Source: Rusavskia elegans | Taxonomy: Eukaryota > Ascomycota > Lecanoromycetes > Teloschistales > Teloschistaceae | Length of the DNA stretch: 64,000 nucleotides | Assembly: GCA_011316305.1 (NCBI GenBank) | Contig: SAUG01000030.1 | Span: 744,001 to 808,000, forward strand | Direction: 5' to 3' | Part shown: positions 25,439 through 35,942 of the stretch, piece after piece | Layout: the number at the start of each line of letters is the position of its first letter | Position numbering within the stretch: the first letter of the stretch is position 1 | Translations under genes and position numbers: made by a program | The notes under the pieces: model-generated | Seen by the model: the letters and a program-made list of their open reading frames with translations, nothing else | Databases searched by the model: none | What the model was told of the DNA's origin: nothing

Positions 25439-25911
25439 GAGCTCTTATCCTGGGGCGGCTTGCAAGATTTGCCAAAAATTGTTGACAGATCGTGCCGGGC
25501 AGATTTGGACATTGTCTCGGAGTAGGAAAGCGGGTGAAACTGGCTGCAAGCTCAGAAAAATGGTAGTCTCAACAAACGTTGCGAGAACGCGTTAGTAGGA
25601 GTGACAGACTTTTTCTTTCCAATCAGAACCAATTCTCTGGCACCGCGTTGGTGCAGTGGCAAGATGTTCCCGAATGCTACTTGGAAAACTAAGGTGTCAT
25701 CTCAAAGCACGAGATGACGGAGGATGGCATGTCGTGCAGATTGCCCACGAGCTAAGATTCCGCTAATGCAGGTACGCGCTTCTCAAAATTGAGCGCGATA
25801 TCCCGGGGTTTAGTCGGACTTGTGTTGATCCTTTGGCATACCTTAGGGCAATGCTGGGTGCAGTATGACATCCACTGGATACATCTGAGCCTAGATCTCT
25901 GGATCTAGATC
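25439..25911. other. Intergenic between the UCH gene and the next gene
   Basis: 473 bp. Near 25650 a segment resembles a tRNA A-box (TGGTGCAGTGG), but there is no B-box or cloverleaf. Nothing else seen. Confidence 0.4.
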
Positions 25912-26952
25912 ATGGACAGAAAAGCGGATCCAGAAACGCAGCTCGAGGTCGACGAAGCCATCTTAGACTACCTAATCTACACAGCTATCCTGTCATTACT
26001 GAATCTTCTTGACACCATTGACATCAGCCCACGAAAAGAGCATAATGCGCATTTGCTGGTTCAGATGGTCGATGGTACGTACCTATTGACAAGTATTTCA
26101 AGTCCACAGTTAGTCGCTGACGTTTCCACAGCTTTCCTCCCCGTCTTTCGCGCATTACACGCCAATTACAAAGCCTCTCCAGTGATCCAACTCCGCCTTC
26201 GCTTACTGCAGTTCACCTATGTCTTTGTCCAGCATTACCATCCATTCAGCGCGAATAACTCTTTCTCGAGGCGACCGTCTATCAGTACCGAAAACGCAAA
26301 GGAATCGAGGTCAGGGAACCCTCATCCAGAGCATACCCAGGCTATGTCATTGGAACAGACATTGCCCCTTTTCCTTGCGCTTTCCGCCGTTCAGAACGAG
26401 TTACAAAGATCCACCATTACCGAAATTTGGATGATGCTTGCCGCGGGTTACATGGCGCAATCATACATAGAGCAAGTAGTCGTGTATCAGAACAAACGGC
26501 CGGGCTTGCTGGAGGAAGCATTCCATTGGGGCTTCGATGAAGACTGCCGTGTAGAGGAAGCTAGCGAAAAATGGCAAATCAACGACATGTTTGGCGCAGA
26601 CGAAGGCTCAGTCCGCTTATGGGAGACTATTCGGGAAGAGCATGTACAAGCTGTAAGGATATCTTCCAAATTATTGTCAGGATTTCAGCTGATCCTCGGT
26701 ACATGGTTTCAGCTCCGTCCCCCCGACAAGACGTCGCTTGTAGATCACTTGGAAGACATGGCTTCTGGAGCGCTTTCGGTCGTAACATTCAAGGAAAAGG
26801 TCTCCGAGTTCCTGGCCGGCCTCCTCTCAGCCTATCAGCCGCCGCTGCTGATCCAACTCGAAAGGGGCGAAGTCGACGGACTGTCACGCAAAGCGACAAA
26901 AGCACTGAAAATAAGGTCAGGCTTCATACACCAAGCCGTAGACGAGACCTGA
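25912..26952 (+). CDS. Unrecognised helical fungal protein
   Basis: Starts at the ATG at 25912 (MDRKADPETQLEVDEAILDY). A short intron near 26074-26131 (GTACGT donor, CCACAG acceptor) joins LLVQMVD to AFLPVFRALHANY. The product is about 325 residues, mostly predicted helix, without signal peptide or membrane segment. Visible blocks are VIQLRLRLLQFTYVFVQHYH, ITEIWMMLAAGYMAQSYIEQ, EEAFHWGFDED and ISSKLLSGFQLILGTWFQLR. I do not recognise a family. The long open frame and clean intron make it a real gene; the function is unknown. It is transcribed in the same direction as the UCH gene and converges on the F-box gene. Confidence 0.75.
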   Translation: MDRKADPETQLEVDEAILDYLIYTAILSLLNLLDTIDISPRKEHNAHLLVQMVDGTYLLTSISSPQLVADVSTAFLPVFRALHANYKASPVIQLRLRLLQFTYVFVQHYHPFSANNSFSRRPSISTENAKESRSGNPHPEHTQAMSLEQTLPLFLALSAVQNELQRSTITEIWMMLAAGYMAQSYIEQVVVYQNKRPGLLEEAFHWGFDEDCRVEEASEKWQINDMFGADEGSVRLWETIREEHVQAVRISSKLLSGFQLILGTWFQLRPPDKTSLVDHLEDMASGALSVVTFKEKVSEFLAGLLSAYQPPLLIQLERGEVDGLSRKATKALKIRSGFIHQAVDET

Positions 26953-27132
26953 TGCGGTGGTACACCATTGCTGCTTAGCGCTTTGACCAAAGCATCGCAC
27001 CAGAACAGTACTGAGGTACTCTTTTCCCTGTATAAGTTCGTGGATTGGACACCAGGACTCGACATCATCCATGTCAAGATTGGATTCGGATGCTGAGATG
27101 CTATCAATCGGCATCGATCGATCGCGCAAGTC

Positions 27133-29059
27133 TAGTCGTCGGGGTATTCATCTCTGATGTTGCTGATGAACATCTTTGAGGTGTTGTCCCACCGCTTGAA
27201 ATGACGGCCCGCGAGAGACATGAGACTCGTGCTTACATCCAGGGGCGAGCCATCGATGTTCTCTTCGGCAACGTAGCGGACGCTTTTGTCTTCGACACTG
27301 GATTGGTCAGCTCACAGATGGAGGCGCTGGAGACCCAAGGATAAGACATACAGAACATTGTAGAAACTCTGGTGTCGACCCCTTGAGAGTCGGTCCACGC
27401 CCATCTGCGACATCCATGACTCGGCGGCCGCACACTCCACATCCCAGCCCGTGATGACGCCCTGGTAGTTGTACCGTCGATGTCGGAACACTTGACCCAC
27501 TTTGAAGTGTACGCTCTGCGACGTCTCGCGGTCCCGGGGTTTGACGGTTTTGGGCATCAAGTCTCCTGCGCGAACGACTCTGATCGTGTTGCGTAGCTGC
27601 TCCTGGTGATGGGAACCCTCAAAGAGCGGTGTTGCAAATTTCTCAATCAACGAGATGTCCACCAGGAATTGCTTTTCAACATGATCCAGCATATATGGCA
27701 GATAACGCGCACCTGCAGAGCGTGCAGCATTATCCTCGGGCAGAAGCAAGAGAGCCCAGAGTGCGCTATATAGCGCACCGTCCGACTCGGGGTATGCGGT
27801 TTCGTCTGATATACTAATGTCATGGATATGTCGAGTACTTTGGATAGCTGTGATGATGTTCCTGGCAGTTCGACGAACCATGTCTGCTGTCGAGGCTATA
27901 CCTAAGTGTGCCTCGTGCTCAATCGAGGCAATTCCCATGGCTTTCAACTGGGCTTCTAGATCGCTCTTAGAGACTATTTTGTCCGATCTGAAAGGATCCA
28001 TGTATATTCGCTGGGTCTCTGATCCGTCTTGCAAGGGCCGTCCATCGACATCGCGGCCTTCTGGAGCTATGATGATTGCATATATGTGGAAAGGAAACCC
28101 ACAAGGTTCCGCAGCCAGACCAAGCCGCTCCGAGACCGCACAGAAGATTGCCACGGATATTAGAGGCAACGCAGCACGTTCGTTGCTTTGCAAAGCTAGT
28201 CCAATGAAGCTGTTTTGCAGATTATGATACTGGCTGTCGGCTTCCACACCAGTCAGCTTTTTGCTGAGAAGGTATTCCGCGATAAGTTCTGCCTTCTTCT
28301 GTGGCGGTGCTTCAGATATTTCTGGATTCTGGAGGCGTATTGACTCCGCGACATGGTCAAGACGTGCAGAAGTCTGGAAGAATCAGAATCCGTTGAAAAC
28401 CCATTCAAAGTATTTAGGATCTGCAGTCCTCACCTCCTCGAGATCTCCATCACGATCGTGAAGCACGAACCGATCGAAAGCGGCGAGAGCTCGTTCAAGC
28501 GAGACCGGCTGGCCTCCCCTAAGCTTGACCCATTCTTCAATAGCTCTTGTTCGATGCACCGCGCCAAGCACGGCATCACTATAGTACCTGTATCGGAGAA
28601 TCAGCGTGTCGTCTTCGCCGCCTAAGGTTGATGTATATCATTCGCGTACCGCCGAGCTAAGACATCCTCCGCATCGTCGCTCACATTCAAATGGCGCAAA
28701 AGAGTATCCTTAGCATTGTAACCATACGCAAGGATCTTTTCCGACTTCTCTATCCGTCCCGTCTGGCTCGATAGGATGTTCTCAAGCTCATGGCTTACTG
28801 CACGGTCGCCAAGGTGGCGAGTCTGGAAAAGTTGCTTCCAATTGACGCTGGCAGCAGATTGTGCATATTTGGTTTTGATATCGTGCTCAGGACGCCAATA
28901 TTTGAACTGTGTTTGGCAGTGGTGTCGCCAGAGTAAGGGTTGGGAAAGGTCGTTGAACTTGCGACAGACTCGTTGCAGGGTCGGTATTGAGGCCGGAGGA
29001 ACACTGAGGAATATTTGGTAGAGAATCTCGGTGGGTAGGTCGTTCAGGAGCAATGTCAT
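27133..29059 (-). CDS. F-box protein with SirB1-like and YccV-like domains (FBXO21-like)
   Basis: Probable substrate receptor of an SCF ubiquitin ligase. The N-terminal F-box is LLLNDLPTEILYQIFLSVPP and following residues (29055-28950). The middle part has the pattern of a SirB1/transglutaminase-like domain (TVLGAVHRTRAIEEW near 28560, GFPFHIYAIIIAPEGRDVDG near 28090). The C-terminal YccV/hemimethylated-DNA-binding-like module starts with HFKVGQVFRHRRYNYQGVIT near 27510. It includes GWD, MGVDRLSRGRHQSFYNVL and, after an intron near 27300-27350, VRYVAEENI; the stop is at 27133. This domain order matches animal FBXO21. An in-frame start further upstream at 29134 is possible. Introns lie near 28570-28640, 28380-28440 and 27300-27350. 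Confidence 0.85.
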
Positions 29060-29448
29060 GGCGATGTCTTGGGCTTCTTGCCCAGAGCGATTCGAATGAG
29101 ACCTCAGGAATCTGAAGTGGAGTGCAAGAGCCAAAAAGTCGCCTCCGAAATATCAATGATCGTAGCAGTACGTCATAGCATCTTACATGCTGCCATGACG
29201 AAATCCTGACCAATCAAAGCCCTGTCTCGACTCACGAAAAATCAATAGCTACGAGTAGAGTAAATTTATTGTGGACGATAAGAAAAACTCTACACACGTT
29301 GATTTTTCGGAGAACAGTATGGCCACAAAATGACTGTCACTTGATCTTTCGTATCTTCTTTGATAGTGCTTCTGTATGCTAAAGGTCCCCTAAAGGTACC
29401 GAATGGAGAAGATTATGTACAGATTCGATCCACCTCAAAAATTTATAT
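29060..29448. other. Intergenic between SPX-RING 3' end and F-box start
   Basis: Tandem minus-strand genes. It should contain the F-box promoter. No repeat or further ORF was supported. Confidence 0.35.
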
Positions 29449-30964
29449 TCACATCATTGTGCACTTCTCATAGTCGCTCCCGTACTGGTCAATGGCCGAG
29501 CTTCGCTCATTGTCCTTTTGCTTCTGTTTGACCTCCAGTGGAAAATATGCCTTTAAGAATCTCATCAATGCTGGGTCAAGGTTCGCTGGCAAGGTCAGCC
29601 GGTGTGATGCAACCCCGGGTCTTTAGTCTGCTTACCGCTGTCCGCCTGCATGATGACATCGCCTCTGCATAACGGGCAATGAGTTTGTCTCGATCGCTGC
29701 ATTACAACCATACAGCGGATGCAGAAAACATGACCGCACCCAAGCCGGACCGGCTTGTAGCTGATACTGAAGCAGACAGGGCAGATGTAATCGTTCAGTT
29801 GTGGGACAATAGCAAGTATCTCATTGGACAGTTGAGAGCACATGACTTTCGCCATGGTCTGCGGTGAAAGAGCTTCGTCGCCTAGTAGTGCAGGAAGTGA
29901 GTTTGAAGCGCCGAGCGAAGTCCTTTTATCAAACTCTTTGGTTACAATTAGCTGTTCGATTCCCAACTTAGAACATGCGGCTACTTGCTCTTGAGGATCT
30001 TGCCTGCCGCTCGCATGTTGAGCTGTTGAAACTTGAGGATACGCAGTAGGTTGGCATTGACCAGTAGAAAGCGTTGCAAGGCAGCCTTGCTGTCTTTGAG
30101 CAGGATTGTATTGCTTTTCTGGAGGTTATCCAATCTGTTGGAGAACACCTGCAGTTGACGCTGAGCTTGTGCCGGAGAGCGACTGAAGCTTTCACTCTCA
30201 TTCGTGGAGAAGAAGACATTGGATTCAAGGTATAGATTAAAGATCTCTCTCCAGGCATACAGATCCGTTCGCTGCATACCCTTTACTGGTCTCGCCAGAC
30301 GTGATACGACCTTGCTGAGATCCCCAATTTCTTGACTGAGCGCTGTCTTCTCCTGACCATGCAAAGCGTTCAGACCAGACAGGCCGTTTTGAAGGATGTG
30401 GAAGAATTCGTCGTTATTTCTAAGCGGCACTTCAACGCGGACAAATTGTGGATCGCCTGGTATTTCCGTACTCGGGAGCCGTACTGGGCCTCGGGAGTTT
30501 GTGCTGTGATGCCAACTCTGCAGGTCTTCCGGAGACTGTGGCTGCAGTTCCACAGGAGCTGCCCCTCTTCCGAGTGTGCTGCTGGTAGCAACAAGCCTCT
30601 GTAACGTCTCTTTCGTTTTAGGTGACAGCGTTGCATCCACAAGATCTCCATCTTGAACCCTGACCAGGAATACCAGCTTAGGCTTAAAGTTGCTGATATC
30701 ATCTGCATTGATTTTAGCAGCAGATCCCAAGAACTCTGGTATGGCCGACGAACGTGCAGCAACAGGGACAGTTTGACTCCCTGTTGGTCCGGCCGAACGT
30801 AACAGGTGATCAACCGCTTCGGCATCGAGCCCTAGCTGTGACAGCTCGACTTGGATCTTGCGGATGCATTTTTTGAGCTGACGGTATGAGATGGAGCTAT
30901 GTATCCAATGCTGCGGGTACTGCTCCTGCTGAAGTATGGCTTGATACTCTCGGGCGAATTTCAT
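29449..30964 (-). CDS. SPX-RING protein (RING-14-like putative ubiquitin ligase)
   Basis: Fungal protein with an N-terminal SPX domain, which binds inositol pyrophosphates and senses phosphate state, and a C-terminal RING finger, so probably an E3 ligase. The ATG at 30964 gives MKFAREYQAILQQEQYPQHW and SYRQLKKCIRKIQ, the SPX start with its basic helix. SPX continues with FFHILQNGLSGLNALHGQEK and LQRFLLVNANLLRILKFQQL. A GC-AG intron at 29936-29988 then joins ILK to KFDKRTSLGA. RING ligands are in YICPVCFSISYKPVRLGCGH and FCIRCMVVMQRSRQTHCPLC (29790-29670). After a last intron the C-terminus NLDPALMRFLKAYFPLEVKQ ends at 29449. Divergent from JJJ1. Confidence 0.9.
29936..29988 (-). other. GC-AG intron (donor GCAAGT)
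   Basis: A 53-nt intron in the SPX-RING gene. Using GCAAGT as donor and CCAAAG as acceptor joins GKILK to KFDKRTSLGA, keeping the frame into the RING half. The unspliced frame stops at once (TAG). Same donor hexamer and length as the intron at 24001-24053. Confidence 0.75.
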
Positions 30965-31397
30965 CTCAGAGTGCGAAGTTGCGACTCGAGGCGCAAGCGC
31001 TGCTGCTCATCAAGTGATTAAGGCTGAGGGTATGGAGGTGTGTCTGCGATTGTGGTAGAGTAAAAGGATAGGTCGAGCTGTGGCGTTATTATCCATCGTT
31101 ACGACGTCGCTTTATGTGACAAAGAGACCTCGTGACCTGATCAAGAAGCACAAACAGAGACTTCAATCAATATTACATCATAGTCTCACTGTGGGTTGAT
31201 TGCGAAATGGCTTGGCAAGGCAGTTGGCGCCGAAGTTGAGCCGCGGAGATTTTTGCCAATCTGGGGCTGGATAGATTTCCCCTTTCCGGTCTCGCTGTTT
31301 CTCTGCTGATCCTCCCCGGAAAGTGTCGAGAGCAGGATGGTGCCATTTGAGAAGTTGAATTGCGAGGACATAAATCGACAGGCCTAGTCGGCTGCGG
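30965..31397. promoter_or_regulatory. Shared 5' region of SPX-RING gene and JJJ1
   Basis: 433 bp between divergent starts. No clear motif identified. Confidence 0.35.
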
Positions 31398-33167
31398 ATG
31401 GGTGCGAATCAATCGACGGGCAGCGGTGGTGGAGGGGATACACAACAGGTCAAACGATGCTACTATGAGCTTCTAGATGTGGAGAGGCAGGCGACTGACG
31501 ATGAGTACGGGATTATATCAACATGTGTGGTCATCGTGGGCTAAAATGCGGGTAGAATAAAAAAGGCTTATCGAAAGAAAGCTCTCGAGCTCCACCCGGA
31601 CCGGAACTATGGGAATGTTGAAGAGACTACCAAACTGTTCGCTGAAGTACAGTCTGCCTATGCCGTTCTGTCGGATCCCCAAGAGAGAGCTTGGTACGAT
31701 TCACACCGTAATGTCATCCTGCGAGGCGACGATGCTGTCCCAGGGCAACATTATGAGCATGATGTCCGGATCACCACGACTGACGATATCATGAAGATGC
31801 TGCCGAAGATTAATGCATGCCGGGACTTCTCCGATTCCTCCTCGAGCTTCTACGGCACCCTGCGCGACATCTTCGATACTCTCGCTAAGGAGGAGGAGCT
31901 GGCTTGCGAATGGCAAGACATCAATCCACTCACCTATCCAGGCTTCGGCAATGCCAACGATGAATATCGTTCCGGCGTTCGTTCTTTCTACGCCGCTTGG
32001 AGCAATTTTGCAACGAAGAAGGATTTTGCGTGGGTGGACATTTACCGCTATTCTGATGCCCCTGACCGGCGTGTGCGGCGTCTGATGGAGAAAGAAAACA
32101 AGCGTCTTAGAGAAGACGCTGCTCGTGAATTTAATGACGCTGTGAGATCTCTTGTGGCTTTTGTCAAGAAGCGTGATCCGCGGTTTAAGCCGAACGCTCA
32201 AAGCGAAGTTGATCGACAAAGGGTTCTGCGAGACGCCGCAGCTGCCCAGGCGGCCCGGTCAAGAGCTGCGAACCAAGCGAAGATCGTAGAGACTACAGAC
32301 CTGCCACATTGGACGCGTTCTACGGAACCCGAAGCAAGCGATGAGAGCGATGCTCCAGTGGAAGAACCCAAGCAAGTGTACGAATGTGTCGTCTGTGACA
32401 AAGTGTTTAAGAGCGAGAAGCAATTCGAAGCCCACGAGAGAAGTAAAAAGCACGTCAAGGCTGCTCAGCAAGTCCGCAGAGAAATGCAATTGGAAGACGA
32501 GAGCCTGCATCTGGAAAAGGAGCAAGGTTGGGAAGAGAGGCCGACTTTCAGCCCTGCCATACCTCCACCGGAATCACGAAAAGACGGAGACACTCAAAAT
32601 CTAGAAGGGGAGGTAGAGGCTCTTTCTGTTCAGGATGACATCCGCTCGCATACGACGAATGACGAGAGTCGCAACGAGCAGAAGAAGTCAAGCTTGAATG
32701 GGTATAGCAGTGCGGCAGCCGAGGTGGCTTCGGCCTCATCCTCTGATGACGAATACGCCGACCGGGATGCTATCGAGCAGCGTATTCTCCGTCAGTATGC
32801 GGATGGTAAAGATGGCCTCGAGCATGCTACAATCGAAGACGGCGTAGTAGGCTCGACACAAGGAACCGCAACACCAAGCTCTGACATTACAGATGACCTA
32901 TTACCCCAACCTAAAGTGGGCAAAGCGAAAGCGAAACGTGCGAAGAAAGCGGCTCAAAAGCCGACCGGGAGCGCAAGTGCAGACGCTGGAGTAAATCCAA
33001 CTCCCTCTTCATGGTGGAATGATATCTAATGTAGTATTCAGTTCAAGTGTGCCGCGTGCCAGGCAGGGTTTCCGTCGAAGACGAGGCTCTTCAATCACAT
33101 CAAAGATCTTGGCCATGCACAGCCAGTCACCAAAGGATCAACTGGGGCCAAAGCTCGTAAGAAATGA
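31398..33167 (+). CDS. JJJ1: J-domain protein Jjj1 (DNAJC21 family)
   Basis: Hsp70 co-chaperone of late 60S ribosome biogenesis; in yeast Jjj1 with Ssa helps release Arx1 from pre-60S particles. The ATG at 31398 gives [13 protein letters not shown], then [15 protein letters not shown]. An intron leads to [19 protein letters not shown], so the HPD motif that stimulates Hsp70 is intact (near 31600). Next come the Jjj1-type region [20 protein letters not shown] near 31990 and a charged coiled coil. The first C2H2 finger is [20 protein letters not shown] near 32380-32440. A 51-nt phase-0 intron at 32991-33041 leads to the second finger [20 protein letters not shown], and the protein ends ARKK at 33167. 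If that intron is kept, the protein stops at 33029 without the second finger. Confidence 0.93.
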
Positions 33168-33841
33168 AGATTTGATACAACATGATAGACATAGCGATGG
33201 CGCTGCATTGTATAGGCATCGTGAATCCACAATACGAGTGCAACTAGATCCGATGGCAGATACTTCGAGGTGCGAATAAAGGCGCTTGGTGCGTTGCACG
33301 CAGTTGACGAGTCACCAGGAGTCTACCATATCCTTGATCCATATAGATCTGGCTGGCGAGGGGTACGGAGTCCGTAGTGTTCCTTTCATGTACGTGTATC
33401 AGTCGAGGTATGGCATGCCATCACGCCAGCCGCCGATGGCATACATCCTCTGATAGCCATACGTGTAATCCTGGCAATGATGGAACAACCCGGCATGATC
33501 TGATGAACGAGTATTGCTCACAAACTTGACCAGGACGTACACAAAGACAGCCACAGATGACGATTCGACAAGCACTTTCACTACATTCCAACCACCGACC
33601 AATGACTCCTCAACGACGACACATCAGAAATAGCATTGATATATAAATACCTCAACTCTATGTTCCACAACATCCACCCCCTCCTCATCCTCTCCACAAC
33701 ATCCAGACCACCACCATACCCACTACTCGAATGAAAACAACACCCAGCAAACAACACACCACACCACAAATCCACAACTCCTTTCCCCGCAGCGACAGAT
33801 CGATCTACACCAAACCAGCGCCCTGAAAGCCAGCAGCAGCA
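33168..33841. promoter_or_regulatory. 5' flank of the small cysteine-rich peptide gene
   Basis: Holds a TATA-like ATATATAAATACC near 33640, about 200 bp before the peptide ATG, and a C/A-rich stretch (33660-33780) like a fungal 5' leader. The minus-strand 191-codon ORF through this area has low-complexity composition and is treated as a shadow. Confidence 0.45.
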
Positions 33842-33949
33842 ATGGGTTGGATCTGCTGCCACTGCGAGCACAAGAATCCGCCCCGTTACAACGAAACCTG
33901 CAAAAGCTGCCGCAAACATTCCGCCTGCAAGCATTGTGGCATTTGGTGA
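33842..33949 (+). CDS. 35-residue cysteine-rich zinc-finger-like microprotein
   Basis: A complete small ORF, ATG at 33842 to TGA at 33947-33949. The peptide begins MGWICCHCEHKNPPRYNETC and goes on KSCRKHSACKHCGIW. Cys pairs are C5-x2-C8, C20-x2-C23 and C29-x2-C32, with W3 and N12 placed as in RanBP2-type zinc fingers (W-x-C-x2-C-x3-N-x6-C-x2-C, here x7), plus an extra CxxC at the end. Eight Cys including C6 and three His in 35 residues are unlikely by chance. Similar short Trp/Cys peptides exist as uncharacterised proteins in ascomycetes, as far as I recall. It has a TATA-like box and a leader-like upstream region. Function is unknown: zinc binding is inference, and peptide or RNA binding is possible. 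Confidence 0.6.
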   Translation: MGWICCHCEHKNPPRYNETCKSCRKHSACKHCGIW

Positions 33950-34666
33950 TGGGGGTGCAAGTGGTGTATTGGAAGGTTGGGGAAAGAAGGGGAGATACTT
34001 TGATGATGATGGTGTGGAGAGGAGGAGAGGGTAGTGCGGAAATAGAGTGGTGAATTTGGTCGATGTTGTTCGGTGAGGTATTTGGTTTATGCCGTGACCA
34101 TAGCACAGCAGTCGATTTGACCTGTCAGTCGAGGTGTCGATGGCCGCCCTGCTCACTGACTCGAGGTATCAAACGCTTTTGAAAAAGAAATAGTGCAAGG
34201 TCTTGTGATATCGAAACCATGCTGTGTGCTTCGAAATACTGTGCGCTTCGTCCAGCTTCTCTTGGTAACTGGTTGGTTGAATCAACCGACAGTAAACGGA
34301 AACGTTGTCCATGTGCATAAAACGGGTTCTCGCACTCCATCGCCAGCCTCTTGGTCCCGTTGCTAGGACTCTTCATCAAACTTGCTTTCTTAATCGTTCT
34401 CGTGGTTGTTATAGTAATCTATCTCGCTATATTCGGATTTCATCAAGTATTTTCCCCGTCTTTGAGGTAGACAAAAATGGAATAGATCTGATGACAAAAG
34501 CTAGATGTGGTCGTCAAGAAAGCCTGCGCCGTTGTTACAGTATACTCTCTATCGCTACTCTAGAGAAACCCCTCTCGTTCGACTATGTACTTTGTACCCA
34601 GCCACTTGGCCATACTTCTCTGATCATGTCCGTTGTTTCATACTTCATTCAACACTCATGCTCACA
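33950..34666. other. Intergenic
   Basis: About 700 bp 3' of the microprotein. It includes G/A-rich low complexity near 33985-34040. No supported gene. Confidence 0.35.
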
Positions 34667-34825
34667 ATGCCCCGGCCTCCCACCGCCTGAAAGAGAACAA
34701 GAGCGGAGTTCGACGCAGAGTATGATGAGCTTGGAAAGGAGGACGCTCTGGCGCGATTGGTGAGATGTCGTGAGCTGGAGCGGAAGATTGATGAGGAGAG
34801 AAAAAGCGCATTGGCTGAGGTGTGA
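34667..34825 (+). pseudogene. Short helical ORF interrupted by one TGA
   Basis: From the ATG at 34667 seven codons (MPRPPTA) run into TGA at 34688-34690. The same frame then continues for 44 sense codons with strongly protein-like, charged helical content (RTRAEFDAEYDELGKEDALA, then RELERKIDEERKSALAEV) to TGA at 34823-34825. A CGA to TGA change would explain the break. No intron fits around the stop. Family not recognised; it could also be the C-terminal exon of an unseen gene. Confidence 0.3.
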
Positions 34826-34924
34826 AGAAAACTTACGCGCATGGAGAGGGGTTGCGATTTCTGAAAGGTGTACGGGATGGTTTTGGAGGTTACTTACATC
34901 CTCTGAATACCATCGATCTCTACT

Positions 34925-35942
34925 CTATTCACTATTGACCCCTACAGAGACCACCATGACAGCCACGTACGCCGCCGTAGTTGCAAGCAGCGTCTCGGTT
35001 TGAGCGGTGGATTTCCAGACCAAGCCTAAAGGGAAGAGCAGAACGGCTACACTCGATGTGACCAATGTCTTTACCTGCGAGGAATTGATCGCCATGATAA
35101 GCATTGGCACGATGACTGATAGGCCACCGAAAAGGGCTGCGATGAGTCGTTTTCGCATCCTGAGCCTTCGAGCGATACGTTCGCCTCTTTGCGATGTGTG
35201 GAATTCGCGCTCTCCTGATCCTTGGTATCAGTGCATTTTTTTGGGAAATTTGTAGCCGTTCTCTGTGGCGGTGGTGAGGAGGAACTCTCAAGATCATGTG
35301 CGCCTTCCCTCGGCTGAGAAGCCAAATCAAGGTTACCAGTATCTTCCCTTGGCTGAGAAGCCAAGTCAAGATCACTTGCAGATGTTTCTGACAAGAAAGG
35401 GAAGTTTCTTGTCATTATTGCATCTAAAACCGACTTCTCCACTGCCATCAAGTCTTTGGTGATAGCATTATGGTTGCGTTTGAATGTCGCTGGATCGGTT
35501 GATGACCATCAGCTTGTGTGAGGCATTTCTGGGCCTTTTCCTTTTACAGTGGAAAGGGGTGTTACTGTAGCGGATCAGCAGGGAGCTTACACGCTCCATT
35601 TGCGTATCGTCGGTCGTCTTGCTCTCGAGCATCGAGCTCATCTCCTGTTGCAGTCGGACACAGAAATTGCAATACAACATCCTGGGCAATACCCGCAACG
35701 CTAATGCAAATCCTTCACCAGACACTGTACCCTTGGGCAGCGATGGTCTACCATCGCCATCAAGGCCATATAAAGGTATAGTGTCTGTTAATAGCCCAGC
35801 TGGGCCGTCGGGCACGATTCCAATACGCGGGAGGCTTTCATCTGATGTAAATGTGGTAAGTTTGATTAAGGGACGGAGACGGAGGTTGAAAACATTTTGC
35901 GGGAAGTACGCCCACGATTCAGTGTTTCAAGCTCTTGACCTG
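34925..35942 (-). CDS. DUF6594-like membrane protein (5' end uncertain)
   Basis: The C-terminal part from about 35220 reads GERIARRLRMRKRLIAALFG, then three hydrophobic segments (LIAALFGGLSVIVPMLIMAI; LVTSSVAVLLFPLGLVW; LLATTAAYVAVMVVSVGV), ending at 34925. A basic RLRMRKRLI stretch followed by this membrane block is typical of fungal DUF6594 proteins, whose function is unknown. Upstream exons include RVLPRMLYCNFCVRLQQEMS near 35680 (the LQ-E helix expected near the N-terminus) and FKRNHNAITKDLMAVEKSVL near 35460. A middle exon holds two tandem copies of LDLASQPRE (35315-35370). Introns near 35480-35590 and 35210-35270. No ATG was found in the first open stretch, so the true start is unresolved. 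Confidence 0.6.

Noticed and set aside
25645..25730. tRNA-like A-box (TGGTGCAGTGG) in the intergenic region
   Set aside because: No B-box (GGTTCGANTCC) at a fitting distance and no acceptor stem or anticodon arm can be drawn.
33581..34156. 191-codon minus-strand ORF
   Set aside because: Low-complexity, frame open through C/A-rich leader-like DNA; it overlaps the better supported microprotein on the plus strand.
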